Assembly: GCA_045586405.1 (NCBI GenBank) | Contig: JAZNAG010000149.1 | Coordinates: forward strand, 1 to 33,851 | Direction: 5' to 3' | DNA length: 33,851 nt | Source of the DNA: SIG607 sp045586405 | Lineage (GTDB): Bacteria > Bacillota > Clostridia > Oscillospirales > Acutalibacteraceae | In this document: positions 15,176 to 24,046 of the stretch, in pieces | Position numbering within the stretch: the first letter of the stretch is position 1 | Layout of the letters: each line of letters begins with the position of its first letter | Notes under the pieces: generated by a model | Seen by the model: the letters and a program-made list of their open reading frames with translations, nothing else | Databases searched by the model: none | What the model was told of the DNA's origin: nothing | Program-made: the position numbers and the translations under genes

Positions 15176-15988
15176 ATGCTGACTCGCGTTATTTCAGGTG
15201 CCGCTTTAATACTTGTGGTTGGCGGTATTTTGGCTGCCGGATATTTTTATCCACCCGTGTTGGTTACTTTTGTTGCAATTATTTGTGCAATGGGCTGCTA
15301 TGAAATTTTAAATAATACGGGCATTATTAAGAAAAAGACCGTTACCGTTGGTGCTTGTATCTTTGGTTTGATATGTGTGTTTGCCAATTGCGGATACATA
15401 AATATTGCAGGATACAGTGTAAATGGTGATGTTGTTTCTATACTATTTGCACTGTTTGTAGTTATTTGTTCACTGGTTTTTAATAGTAGTATGAATATTG
15501 GTGCAATAGGCTCAGCGGTTGCATTTCCCATAATGATTTCTTATGCTTTTTCAAGCCTTGTATTGTTATATGCCGGAAAAAGCGGAGTTTTCTTTTTACT
15601 GCTTCTTCTTAATTTTTCTTCTGTTTGCGACACCGGTGCATACTTTACAGGTGTATTGCTCGGCAAACATAAATTGTGCCCCGAAATAAGTCCCAAGAAA
15701 ACTATTGAGGGTGCAGTAGGCGGTATTTTCTTTAGCCTTATCTGTACGGTAATTTTATGTTTTGCTTTTCACAAAACTGCAGATTTGGTTATTTTGCTCA
15801 TACTTACCGTTGTTTTCTGTATTGTAGGAATGTGCGGAGATTTGTTTGCTTCTGTTATAAAAAGAAGCGTTGGCATTAAAGATTACGGAAAACTTATTCC
15901 CGGTCACGGCGGAATACTTGACCGTTTTGACAGCATACTGTTAATAGCAACCGTTATGTATTTATTTATATCCGGAGGGGTTGTTTAA
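15176..15988 (+). CDS. cdsA: Phosphatidate cytidylyltransferase
   Basis: This 270-residue integral membrane enzyme makes CDP-diacylglycerol from phosphatidate and CTP for phospholipid synthesis. About eight hydrophobic segments span the length. The C-terminal CDS signature SVIKRSVGIKDYGKLIPGHG, then GILDRFD, at about residues 222-249 carries the catalytic Asp residues. GGAGG before the ATG lies within the end of uppS, 3 bp of intergenic DNA separating them. Its TAA overlaps the dxr ATG (TAATG), indicating coupled translation. Confidence 0.96.
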   Translation: MLTRVISGAALILVVGGILAAGYFYPPVLVTFVAIICAMGCYEILNNTGIIKKKTVTVGACIFGLICVFANCGYINIAGYSVNGDVVSILFALFVVICSLVFNSSMNIGAIGSAVAFPIMISYAFSSLVLLYAGKSGVFFLLLLLNFSSVCDTGAYFTGVLLGKHKLCPEISPKKTIEGAVGGIFFSLICTVILCFAFHKTADLVILLILTVVFCIVGMCGDLFASVIKRSVGIKDYGKLIPGHGGILDRFDSILLIATVMYLFISGGVV

Positions 15989-17124
15989 TGACAGAGAAAC
16001 TTATTATTCTCGGTTCTACAGGCTCTATTGGTACACAGGCATTAGAAGTGGCCGAAAAGCAAGAAATTAAAGTAACAGCCCTTACAGCAGAAAAAAATGT
16101 TTCTGTTATGGAAGCGCAAGCCAGAAAGTTTAAACCAAATTTTGTTGCTATGGGAAATGAGCAGGCGGCTAACGACTTGAAATTGCGACTTGCTGATACT
16201 GATATAAAAGTACTTAGCGGTAATGAGGGAATATGTGAGTTAGCAGCAAGTGAAGGCGATACAGTTTTAAATGCTATTGTGGGTATTGCAGGTTTAAAAC
16301 CTACTATGTCTGCAATCGGCTCCGGAAAAACATTAGCCCTTGCTAACAAAGAGTCGCTGGTTACCGGTGGTCAACTAGTAAAAAAAGCTCTCTTGAATTC
16401 GGGTAGTTCATTACTTCCTGTTGATAGTGAACATTCTGCAATTTTTCAGTCGCTTCAGGGTGTGCCTGATGGTGCTGTGTCAAGAATTTTACTTACTGCT
16501 TCGGGCGGTCCGTTTTTCGGCAAAAAAAGAGAAGAACTCATAGATGTTACCGCTGCCGATGCCCTTAAACATCCAAACTGGAGTATGGGCGCAAAAATTA
16601 CAGTAGATTCCGCAACACTAATGAATAAAGGCCTTGAGGTAATAGAGGCAGTTCACCTTTTTGATTTACCACCTGAAAAAATTGATGTTATAGTTCAGCG
16701 AGAAAGTATTATTCATTCGGGCGTTGAACTGACAGACGGCGCTTTGATAGTGCAAATGGGTGTTCCTGATATGAAACTACCTATTCAGTATGCTCTCACA
16801 TATCCAAACCGTCTTTATTTACCTGAGCGTCTTGATCTGGTCGGTATCTCTAAATTGACTTTTTATAAGCCTGATACCGATACCTTTAAGTGTTTGTCTG
16901 TTTGTATTGACGCGATTAAAATGGGCGGATTGAAGCCCACCGCCGCAAATGGCGCCAACGAAATGGCTGTTCAGCTTTTCCTAGGCGGTAAAATTAAATT
17001 TTTGCAGATAGCCGAGCTTGTAGCTGCGGCTACCGATAATCAGAGTGTTTGTGAAAATTATTCCTTAGAAGATGTTTTTGAGGCCGATAAAAAGGCTCGT
17101 GAATTTGTTTTGTCCCTAATTTAA
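15988..17124 (+). CDS. dxr: 1-deoxy-D-xylulose 5-phosphate reductoisomerase
   Basis: This 378-residue enzyme converts DXP to 2-C-methyl-D-erythritol 4-phosphate with NADPH in the MEP isoprenoid pathway. The N-terminal nucleotide fold has LGSTGSIGTQALEV (about residues 8-21). The active-site region has PVDSEHSAIFQ (about 144-154), the ASGGPF block (about 171-176), and MNKGLEVIEAVHLF (about 212-225). The Dxr C-terminal helical domain is complete. The ATG overlaps the cdsA stop by one base and has GGAGG upstream. Together with ispG in this operon it covers an early and a late step of the pathway. Confidence 0.97.
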   Translation: MTEKLIILGSTGSIGTQALEVAEKQEIKVTALTAEKNVSVMEAQARKFKPNFVAMGNEQAANDLKLRLADTDIKVLSGNEGICELAASEGDTVLNAIVGIAGLKPTMSAIGSGKTLALANKESLVTGGQLVKKALLNSGSSLLPVDSEHSAIFQSLQGVPDGAVSRILLTASGGPFFGKKREELIDVTAADALKHPNWSMGAKITVDSATLMNKGLEVIEAVHLFDLPPEKIDVIVQRESIIHSGVELTDGALIVQMGVPDMKLPIQYALTYPNRLYLPERLDLVGISKLTFYKPDTDTFKCLSVCIDAIKMGGLKPTAANGANEMAVQLFLGGKIKFLQIAELVAAATDNQSVCENYSLEDVFEADKKAREFVLSLI

Positions 17125-17127
17125 CTT

Positions 17128-17142
17128 GAGGTGATTATTATT
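17128..17142 (+). promoter_or_regulatory. Unusual initiation site of rseP: SD overlaps the GTG, ATT codons follow
   Basis: GAGGTG (17128-17133) would serve an initiation codon at about 17140, where the in-frame codons are ATT ATT ATT. No ATG, GTG or TTG lies in frame at proper spacing; the next TTG is at 17152. Confidence 0.45.
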
Positions 17143-18192
17143 TCCACTATTTTGTCACTGCTTAATACGGTGTGGCCGTATCTTGTTGCCGTTTTAATGT
17201 TTATTGCTTTAATCTTAATACATGAGTTTGGACATTTTATTACGGCAAAGATGTTTAAAATTAGAGTGAATGAGTTTGCTGTTGGTTTTGGCCCTAAGCT
17301 TATTAAAAAGCAAGGCAAAGAAACTCTTTACAGTGTTAATTTAATTCCCTTTGGCGGATATTGCGCTATGGAGGGTGAGGACAGTGAAAGTAATGATCCT
17401 CGTGCTTTTTGTAACGCTAAGGCGTGGAAACGATTTATTGTGGTTGCCGCAGGTGCTGTATTCAATCTTGTGTTGGGGCTTATTTTAGTTAGCATAATCA
17501 TTTGCTCGGGTACACTTGTTGGAACGACTACGGTTGCTAAGTTTGACGAAAATGCTGTCAGTGTTAATTCGGGACTTTGTGTAGGTGATACCATTACCGA
17601 AATAGACGGAAGAAAGGTATATACCACACAGGACGTGGCTTATGCCTTTACCGCAGTTACTGATGGAAATATTGATATAACAGTTAAAAGAAACGGTGAA
17701 AAGGTCTTTCTAAAGGACGTATCATTTTTAACTGAAACCAGCGATGGTATAAATTATATTGCTCTTGATTTCAAGTTTTTGGGAGAAAGAAAAAATTTCT
17801 TTAATGTACTTGAGTCAACCTTTAAAACTACATTTTCGTATTGTAGAATTGTTTGGTTTTCTCTTGTTGACCTTATAAGCGGTAAGTTTGGCATCAGTGC
17901 TGTATCCGGTCCTGTAGGTGTTACTGCTACAATAGGTCAGGCAGCCAGAATGGGTATAATGAACATTTTGCCGATTATGGCGCTCATAACCATAAATTTA
18001 GGTGTATTTAATTTACTGCCTGTTCCTGCACTTGACGGTGGCAGACTTGTGTTTATTTTTCTTGAAATGATACTAAGAAAACCTGTTGCGAAAAAATATG
18101 AGGGAATTATTCACGCTGTTGGACTGTTCTTGCTGCTTGGCATAATGGTTCTTATAACATTTAAAGATATATGGAGTTTAATTACGGGGTAA
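17131..18192 (+). CDS. rseP: RIP metalloprotease RseP (site-2 protease family)
   Basis: This 353-residue M50 intramembrane zinc protease releases membrane-anchored anti-sigma or sporulation/division proteins. HEFGH at residues 31-35 of the listed frame lies in the first membrane helix, a PDZ domain spans about 130-200, and NLLPVPALDGGRL near 300 supplies the third zinc ligand. The start is uncertain. GTG at 17131 is the only standard codon near the junction, but the ribosome binding site GAGGTG overlaps it. ATT at 17140 lies at proper spacing and may be the real, unusual start. Spacing to dxr is 6 bp. Confidence 0.93.
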   Translation: MIIISTILSLLNTVWPYLVAVLMFIALILIHEFGHFITAKMFKIRVNEFAVGFGPKLIKKQGKETLYSVNLIPFGGYCAMEGEDSESNDPRAFCNAKAWKRFIVVAAGAVFNLVLGLILVSIIICSGTLVGTTTVAKFDENAVSVNSGLCVGDTITEIDGRKVYTTQDVAYAFTAVTDGNIDITVKRNGEKVFLKDVSFLTETSDGINYIALDFKFLGERKNFFNVLESTFKTTFSYCRIVWFSLVDLISGKFGISAVSGPVGVTATIGQAARMGIMNILPIMALITINLGVFNLLPVPALDGGRLVFIFLEMILRKPVAKKYEGIIHAVGLFLLLGIMVLITFKDIWSLITG

Positions 18193-18197
18193 AAAAT

Positions 18198-19253
18198 ATG
18201 TTTACTAACGATAAAACTGTTGCTGTAAAACTTAAAAATTTAACGCTGGGAGCGGGTAATCCCGTAACAGTCCAGTCAATGCTTAATGTTCCGTCTCACG
18301 ATTTTGAGGGGAATATAAAGCAAGCAATTGAACTTGAACAAGCCGGTTGCGAAATTATCAGAGTTGCTGTACCCGATATGCAGTCTGTCGGTCTTATTTC
18401 AAAGCTTAAAGAAAATGTTAAAGCACCCATTGTGGCTGATATTCATTTTGATTATAAGCTTGCCTTAGAGAGTGTAGCGGCAGGTGTTGATAAAATAAGA
18501 ATAAACCCTGGTAATATAGGTGATGACACTAAGGTAAAAGCTGTTGCTGACTGTTGTAGGACGGCAGGCGTACCTATTCGTATTGGTGTTAATTCAGGCT
18601 CACTTGAAAAAGAAATTTTAAAAAAGTATGGCGGACCTACTCCTGAGGCAATGGTGGAGAGTGGTATGTATCATATATCTCTACTTGAAAAGTATGATTT
18701 TGACCAGATAGTTTTGTCTCTTAAGTCGTCAGACACTTTTATTATGTACAAGGCCTATCTTTTGGCTGCAGAAAAATGCAGATATCCTTTGCATTTAGGT
18801 GTTACTGAAGCAGGAACATATAAAATGGGTATCATACGTTCAAATGCGGGTATTGGCGGATTGCTCTTAAACGGTATTGGCGCAACCATACGTGTTTCAC
18901 TTACCGATACACCTGTAAATGAAGTATATGCCGCTAAAGATTTACTTAAAGCTATCGGTCTTAGAAATGACGGTGTAAGGTTTGTTTCTTGTCCTACTTG
19001 TGGCAGAACAGCCATTGACCTTATAGGTCTTGCAAAAGAGGCTGAAAAACGCCTACAGAATATCAATAAACCGTTAACAGTGGCTGTTATGGGCTGTGTT
19101 GTTAACGGCCCCGGTGAAGCCAAAGAAGCTGATTTCGGTATAGCAGGCGGTAAAGGTTGTGGAGTAATTTTCAAAAAGGGTGAGATTATACACAGTAATG
19201 TGCCTGAAAACAAACTTATTGATATGCTCTATGAAGAAATAGTTAAAAATTAA
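18198..19253 (+). CDS. ispG: 4-hydroxy-3-methylbut-2-en-1-yl diphosphate synthase (flavodoxin)
   Basis: This 351-residue [4Fe-4S] enzyme converts MEcPP to HMBPP, the penultimate MEP-pathway step. The TIM-barrel start PVTVQSMLNV and the C-terminal cluster domain are clear: Cys265 and Cys268 in SCPTCGR, Cys300 in MGCVVNGPGEA, and Glu307. I chose the ATG at 18198, which has CGGGGT about 8 nt upstream and gives a normal N-terminus. The ATG at 18171, inside rseP, lacks a ribosome binding site. The gene begins 5 bp after rseP and is followed 9 bp later by polC. Confidence 0.96.
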   Translation: MFTNDKTVAVKLKNLTLGAGNPVTVQSMLNVPSHDFEGNIKQAIELEQAGCEIIRVAVPDMQSVGLISKLKENVKAPIVADIHFDYKLALESVAAGVDKIRINPGNIGDDTKVKAVADCCRTAGVPIRIGVNSGSLEKEILKKYGGPTPEAMVESGMYHISLLEKYDFDQIVLSLKSSDTFIMYKAYLLAAEKCRYPLHLGVTEAGTYKMGIIRSNAGIGGLLLNGIGATIRVSLTDTPVNEVYAAKDLLKAIGLRNDGVRFVSCPTCGRTAIDLIGLAKEAEKRLQNINKPLTVAVMGCVVNGPGEAKEADFGIAGGKGCGVIFKKGEIIHSNVPENKLIDMLYEEIVKN

Positions 19254-19262
19254 GGTGAAAAA

Positions 19263-22200
19263 ATGTCTGTGAAATTTTCAGAGGTTTTCGGCGATTTTCT
19301 TAACCGTAAAACCAAGATGTTTGCTGATTGCGAAATGAAAAATTGCAATCTTGATATGGACAGCAGAAAACTTGATATAGTTTTATATAGTGAAAATTAT
19401 ATTGGTAAAGAAGCTGTAAACGATCTTAAAGTGCTGTTGGCTTCAGCGCTTCAAACTTCTGCGCTTAATTTAACATTAGAATTTTCAAAGGACAGCTTCT
19501 GTGAAGAGGCTTGTAAAGATATTTGTGAGCAATTGCGTCTTGAAAACGTAATGCTTAATGGTTATTTTAATAAGGCACAGTTTTTGCTTAAAGACGGTGT
19601 TCTCGAAATAAAACTTGAATACGGCGGTCTTTCAGTCATAAAAGAAACAGGCTTCGAAAAGAAGTTCACAGGTAGGGTAAAAGAAATATTTGATAGGGAA
19701 GTAAGCGTTGCCTTTTCGGGACAGACCGAAGATATAGAAATGGTATTACCGGACAAGCCCGAAGAAGAAATCCCTTTGCCCGAAGAACCTACGGAAGAAG
19801 AGGTTGTTGAAGTAAAGCCTGTTATGGTTTCAAGCGAGGGTTTGCCTGAATTTTTATATGATGTTGAGCTGTTTTATGGCAAAAAACTTGATGACCATTA
19901 CATAAAAATGATAGATATAGTACCAAATCCTAACGGCAAAACCTTTATTGCCGGATGGGGTGAGGTATTTGGATATGAAACAAGAAATATAAATACAAAA
20001 CGCGGTCCGAGAATCATAGTTACATTTTGTCTTAGCGATAAAACAAATTCTATTTATTGTAAAATGTTTATGACCGAAGAAGAAATGGACAGTATAAAGC
20101 CTGTTCGTAACGGTACTGTAATTGTATTTAACGGTAGTTACAGTCTTGACGATTTTACAGGCCATTACATTTTAGAGCCCAAGGTTATGGCTACTGCTAA
20201 GGTAAAAGAAGAAACTGATGATTATCCTGAAAAGCGTGTAGAACTTCATTGTCATACCAATATGTCAGCGAAGGATGCCATAAGCCCGGCAGAAGTGCTT
20301 ATAAAACGTGCACATAAATGGGGACACAAGGCTATCGCAATTACCGACCACGGTGTTGTGCAGTCTTATCCTGCTATTGCAAGTGCAGTGGCTTCTATTA
20401 AGAAAAGCGGCGGCGAGTTTAAGGCTATATATGGTGTTGAAGGCTACTATGTAGATGATACTAAGGGCGAAACCGATATAACCAAGCTTAAGAGCTACCA
20501 TCAGATTATCCTTGTTAAAAATCTTGTGGGACTTAAAAATCTGTATCAGCTTGTTTCAAAGGCTCATATTGACGATTTTTATAAACGTCCCGTTACAAGA
20601 CGCAGTGAAATAGAAAAACACAGAGAAGGTCTTATTCTTGGTAGCGCCTGTGAAGCGGGAGAGCTTTTTGACGCTGTATTAAGAGGTAAATGTGACGAGG
20701 AACTAATGGAAATTGCTCGTTTCTATGATTATCTCGAAATTCAGCCTCTGGGCAATAACGCGTTTATGGTGCGTGACAGTGTAAAGCCTGATAAGGTAAA
20801 TAAAAAAGGTGTTGTTACTCCAAATCCTTACAAACATGTAAAGGATGAAGAAGTCCTTAAAAACTTTAATCGCAAAATTGTTGAGATAGCAGATAAGTTG
20901 AATCTTCCTGTTGTGGCTACAGGTGACGTTCATTTTGCTGCTAAGGAAGATGTAATTCTGCGTAAAATTCTTATGGCTGCACAGGGTTATGAAGATTTTG
21001 ACCTTCAGGCACCGCTTTATCTTAAAACTACCAAAGAAATGCTTGACGATTTTGAATATTTTGGTGACAGAGCAAGAGAGTTTGTAATAGATAACCCTTG
21101 CAAAATTGCTGATATGGTAAGCGATGATGTTGTACCTGTGCCACCAGGAAACTATCCGCCTGTAATTGAGGGCTCTGATGATTTGCTTAGAAAAATTTGT
21201 GACGAAAGGGTAAAAAATACCTACGAATTTAACGGCAAAGTTCCTGAAATCGTTGAAAAACGTATAAATAAAGAGCTTACAAGTATTATAAGCAACGGTT
21301 TCTCCATAATGTATATTTCTGCACAGAAGCTGGTTTCATACAGTGAGGAACACGGATATCTTGTCGGCTCTCGTGGTTCGGTAGGCTCATCCTTTGCCGC
21401 GACAATGGCAGGTATATCAGAGGTTAATCCTCTGCCTCCTCATTATCATTGTCCTAAATGCAGGTGGAGTCAGTTCTTCAGTAGTGCTGAGGTTGGCTCG
21501 GGTTTTGACCTTCCAGATAAAAACTGTCCTGAGTGCGGTACATTTTTAAAGCGTGACGGACACGATATACCTTTTGAAACCTTCCTAGGTTTTAAAGGAG
21601 ATAAGGTTCCTGATATTGACCTTAACTTCTCAGATGAATATCAGAGCGAAGTTCAGAAATATACAGAATCACTTTTTGGCAAGGAAAACGTATTTAAAGC
21701 AGGTACTATTTCTACAATTGCAGAAAAAACTGCTTTTGGTTATGTTAAGGCTTACTGTGAACTTAAGGGTATTACTTTAAGTCAGGCGGAGATGGAACGT
21801 CTTGCAAGTGCAGTTGAAAAGTCGAAAATTAAGGCGACAACAGGTCAGCACCCTGCAGGTATGATTATAGTTCCGAGAGACAAAACTATTTACGATTTTT
21901 GTCCTATTCAGCATCCTGCCGATGATCCTAAATCGGAAATTTTAACTACCCATTTTGATTTCCATTCTATTCACGATACAATATTGAAGCTTGACGAGCT
22001 AGGTCACGTTGTACCTACTACCTATAAGTATCTTGAAGAGTATACCGGTATTAGTGTTAACGATATTTCTATGTCTGATCCAAAAGTTTACAGTCTTTTT
22101 GTTAATACCGATGCTTTGGGCGTTACTCCCGAACAAATTGAGTCACAAACAGGTACGTTCTGTATTCCTGAGTTTGGTACTGCTTTTGTACGTGGTATGC

Positions 22201-23060
22201 TTATGGACTGTAAACCTAAGAATTTTGCTGATTTACTTCAGATTTCGGGCCTTTCTCACGGTACTGATGTTTGGCTTGGTAACGCAAAGGACCTTATTGA
22301 TCAAGGAATATGCACAATTTCAAATGTTATTGGTACCCGTGATAATATTATGGTATATCTTATAAATCAGGGTATGGATGAAGGCCGAGCCTTTAAGATT
22401 ACCGAAACTGTTCGTAAAGGTCTTGTTGCCAGCGGTAAGGTTAGTAAAGAAGACTGGGAAGCAATGGAAGAAGATATGCGTAAGGTAAATGTACCTGAAT
22501 GGTATATCGGTTCCTGTAAGAAAATAAAATATATGTTTCCCAAAGCTCACGCTGCTGCTTATGTTATTTCGGCTTTAAGGCTTTGTTGGTACAAGGTATA
22601 TAAGCCTCTTGAATTTTACTGTGCTTATTTTACAGCCAGACCTGAAGACGTTGAAGCACCTATTCTTATGAAGGGCCACGATGCCGTAAAACGCTATATT
22701 CGTGAAACAAAGGCTAAGGGTAAAGAGGCCAGTAAAAAAGAACTTGATGTGCTTGATAATATGTATATTTTCAACGAAATGCTGAGCAGAGGCATTAAAA
22801 TTCTGCCCATTGACCTTGAAAAATCACACGCTGTTAAGTTTATACCCGAAAAAGAGGGTATGCGGTTGCCGTTCGGTTCAATTTCGGGAATGGGCGACAA
22901 GGCTGCCTATGATGTATATGAGGCGGCACAACGCGGCGGTTTTATTTCTGTTGAAGATTTTCAAGAAGAATCAGGCGTTTCAAAGGCTATTATTCAATCC
23001 CTTGTTGATCTCGGCGTTATGAAAGATTTGCCCGAAACAAACCAAATGTCTATGTTTTAA
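19263..23060 (+). CDS. polC: DNA polymerase III PolC-type, lacking the embedded 3'-5' exonuclease domain
   Basis: This 1265-residue replicative polymerase is about 170 shorter than B. subtilis PolC (1437). Order: N-terminal domains (1-185), OB fold (about 215-310), PHP domain, polymerase core, C-terminal clamp motif. The PHP domain reads from ELHCHT (His329, His331) and TDH (361-363) to GVEGYYVDD (391-399), then straight into KLKSYHQIILVKN (408-420). Other PolCs insert the DEDDh exonuclease there. No DxE or later exonuclease motif is found elsewhere. The polymerase part looks intact: zinc-binding CPKC (730-733) and CPEC (755-758), catalytic PDIDLNF (783-789), TGQHPAG, SGLSHGTDVWLGN, and a QMSMF clamp motif at the end. 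AAGGTG precedes the ATG. Confidence 0.97.
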   Translation: MSVKFSEVFGDFLNRKTKMFADCEMKNCNLDMDSRKLDIVLYSENYIGKEAVNDLKVLLASALQTSALNLTLEFSKDSFCEEACKDICEQLRLENVMLNGYFNKAQFLLKDGVLEIKLEYGGLSVIKETGFEKKFTGRVKEIFDREVSVAFSGQTEDIEMVLPDKPEEEIPLPEEPTEEEVVEVKPVMVSSEGLPEFLYDVELFYGKKLDDHYIKMIDIVPNPNGKTFIAGWGEVFGYETRNINTKRGPRIIVTFCLSDKTNSIYCKMFMTEEEMDSIKPVRNGTVIVFNGSYSLDDFTGHYILEPKVMATAKVKEETDDYPEKRVELHCHTNMSAKDAISPAEVLIKRAHKWGHKAIAITDHGVVQSYPAIASAVASIKKSGGEFKAIYGVEGYYVDDTKGETDITKLKSYHQIILVKNLVGLKNLYQLVSKAHIDDFYKRPVTRRSEIEKHREGLILGSACEAGELFDAVLRGKCDEELMEIARFYDYLEIQPLGNNAFMVRDSVKPDKVNKKGVVTPNPYKHVKDEEVLKNFNRKIVEIADKLNLPVVATGDVHFAAKEDVILRKILMAAQGYEDFDLQAPLYLKTTKEMLDDFEYFGDRAREFVIDNPCKIADMVSDDVVPVPPGNYPPVIEGSDDLLRKICDERVKNTYEFNGKVPEIVEKRINKELTSIISNGFSIMYISAQKLVSYSEEHGYLVGSRGSVGSSFAATMAGISEVNPLPPHYHCPKCRWSQFFSSAEVGSGFDLPDKNCPECGTFLKRDGHDIPFETFLGFKGDKVPDIDLNFSDEYQSEVQKYTESLFGKENVFKAGTISTIAEKTAFGYVKAYCELKGITLSQAEMERLASAVEKSKIKATTGQHPAGMIIVPRDKTIYDFCPIQHPADDPKSEILTTHFDFHSIHDTILKLDELGHVVPTTYKYLEEYTGISVNDISMSDPKVYSLFVNTDALGVTPEQIESQTGTFCIPEFGTAFVRGMLMDCKPKNFADLLQISGLSHGTDVWLGNAKDLIDQGICTISNVIGTRDNIMVYLINQGMDEGRAFKITETVRKGLVASGKVSKEDWEAMEEDMRKVNVPEWYIGSCKKIKYMFPKAHAAAYVISALRLCWYKVYKPLEFYCAYFTARPEDVEAPILMKGHDAVKRYIRETKAKGKEASKKELDVLDNMYIFNEMLSRGIKILPIDLEKSHAVKFIPEKEGMRLPFGSISGMGDKAAYDVYEAAQRGGFISVEDFQEESGVSKAIIQSLVDLGVMKDLPETNQMSMF

Positions 23061-23062
23061 TA

Positions 23063-23090
23063 AAAGAAGACCGATAACTCGGTCTTCTTT
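23063..23090 (+). terminator. Terminator after polC
   Basis: An 11-bp perfect stem (23063-23073 with 23080-23090) and a 6-nt loop follow the polC stop codon. The T tract (CTTCTTT) forms part of the 3' arm and is followed by A residues, so termination may be incomplete. Confidence 0.7.
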
Positions 23091-23157
23091 AAAAATGAAA
23101 AAATTCATTAAAAGTGTAAATAATATTCTGGAAACTAAAATTTTGGAGTTATAATTT

Positions 23158-24045
23158 ATGTTGGGTTTTCGCAGAGCCGACTTTTCGGACTTTGAAGGTA
23201 TTAAGGCTATTGTACACAGTTTTGACGAACTATCCTGCGAGCTGTCGGAAATTAACCTATTGCTGTGGCAGAATATATATTGTTTTGAATTCTGCATTTA
23301 CGATAATATGCTTTTTACTAAGAATTGTGTAGATGGTGTTATAACCTTTGGTATACCATTTAGCAGGGATATTGAAAAAGCAATTAATATTCTTCGCCGG
23401 TATTGCACGGAGAATAATTTTACTTTAAAATTTTTTGCGGTGCAGGGTGAAAGATTAAGACTTTTTAAAGAGAAATTCGGTAATGGGTTTAATTATCAGC
23501 CGGTCAGAGATTCTTTTGAATATATTTATGACCGTCAAGCTTTAGCACAGCTTGTCGGTAAGAAATATCACTCCAAACGTAATCATATTTCGGGGTTTAT
23601 GAAAAAGTATAACTGGAAGTATGAAAGACTTTCTGAACAAAATGTTGATGATGTCAAGCTTATGTTATCTAAATGGTATGAAGATAACGGTGAAAAGCAA
23701 AATGAAAATATGCGTGCAGAGCAGATAGGCCTTTTTAATATCCTTGATAACAAACTATACAATAAATATATCGGCGGAATATTAAAGGTTGATGACCGCG
23801 TTGTTGCCTTTACATTGGGTTGTAAAATCAATGATAATGTATTTGATGTAAATATTGAAAAGGCGTTAAGTGAGTTTGAAGGCGCTTACGCTATGATTAA
23901 CAATATATTTGTTTCTGCTGAGCTTGATGGTTTTAAATATGTAAACAGGGAAGAGGATATGGGTATTGAAGGGCTCAGAAAAGCCAAGCTCTCATATAGA
24001 CCTATTATTTTACTTGAAAAATATGTAGTTACGGAAGAAGCATAA
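23158..24045 (+). CDS. DUF2156 (phosphatidylglycerol lysyltransferase C-terminal-like) protein
   Basis: This 295-residue cytoplasmic protein has the tandem GNAT-like fold of the DUF2156 family, the catalytic module of MprF without its membrane part. Blocks seen are KKYHSKRNHISGFMKKYNW (about 139-157), the family's conserved Lys-Arg-Asn-xx-xx-F segment, and VNREEDMGIEGLRKAKLSYRP near the C-terminus, also strongly conserved. The substrate is unknown; transfer of an aminoacyl or acyl group is inferred from the fold. TTGGAG precedes the ATG. A GNAT gene begins one base after its stop, so the two are co-expressed. Confidence 0.88.
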   Translation: MLGFRRADFSDFEGIKAIVHSFDELSCELSEINLLLWQNIYCFEFCIYDNMLFTKNCVDGVITFGIPFSRDIEKAINILRRYCTENNFTLKFFAVQGERLRLFKEKFGNGFNYQPVRDSFEYIYDRQALAQLVGKKYHSKRNHISGFMKKYNWKYERLSEQNVDDVKLMLSKWYEDNGEKQNENMRAEQIGLFNILDNKLYNKYIGGILKVDDRVVAFTLGCKINDNVFDVNIEKALSEFEGAYAMINNIFVSAELDGFKYVNREEDMGIEGLRKAKLSYRPIILLEKYVVTEEA

Positions 24046-24046
24046 T

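Noticed and set aside
18755..19213. 152-codon open frame on the minus strand
   Set aside because: Antisense to the conserved ispG coding region, with no ribosome binding site; a codon-bias shadow.
23094..23109. Short inverted repeat AATGAA-AAAA-TTCATT after the polC terminator
   Set aside because: A 6-bp AT-only stem is expected by chance here and has no T tract.
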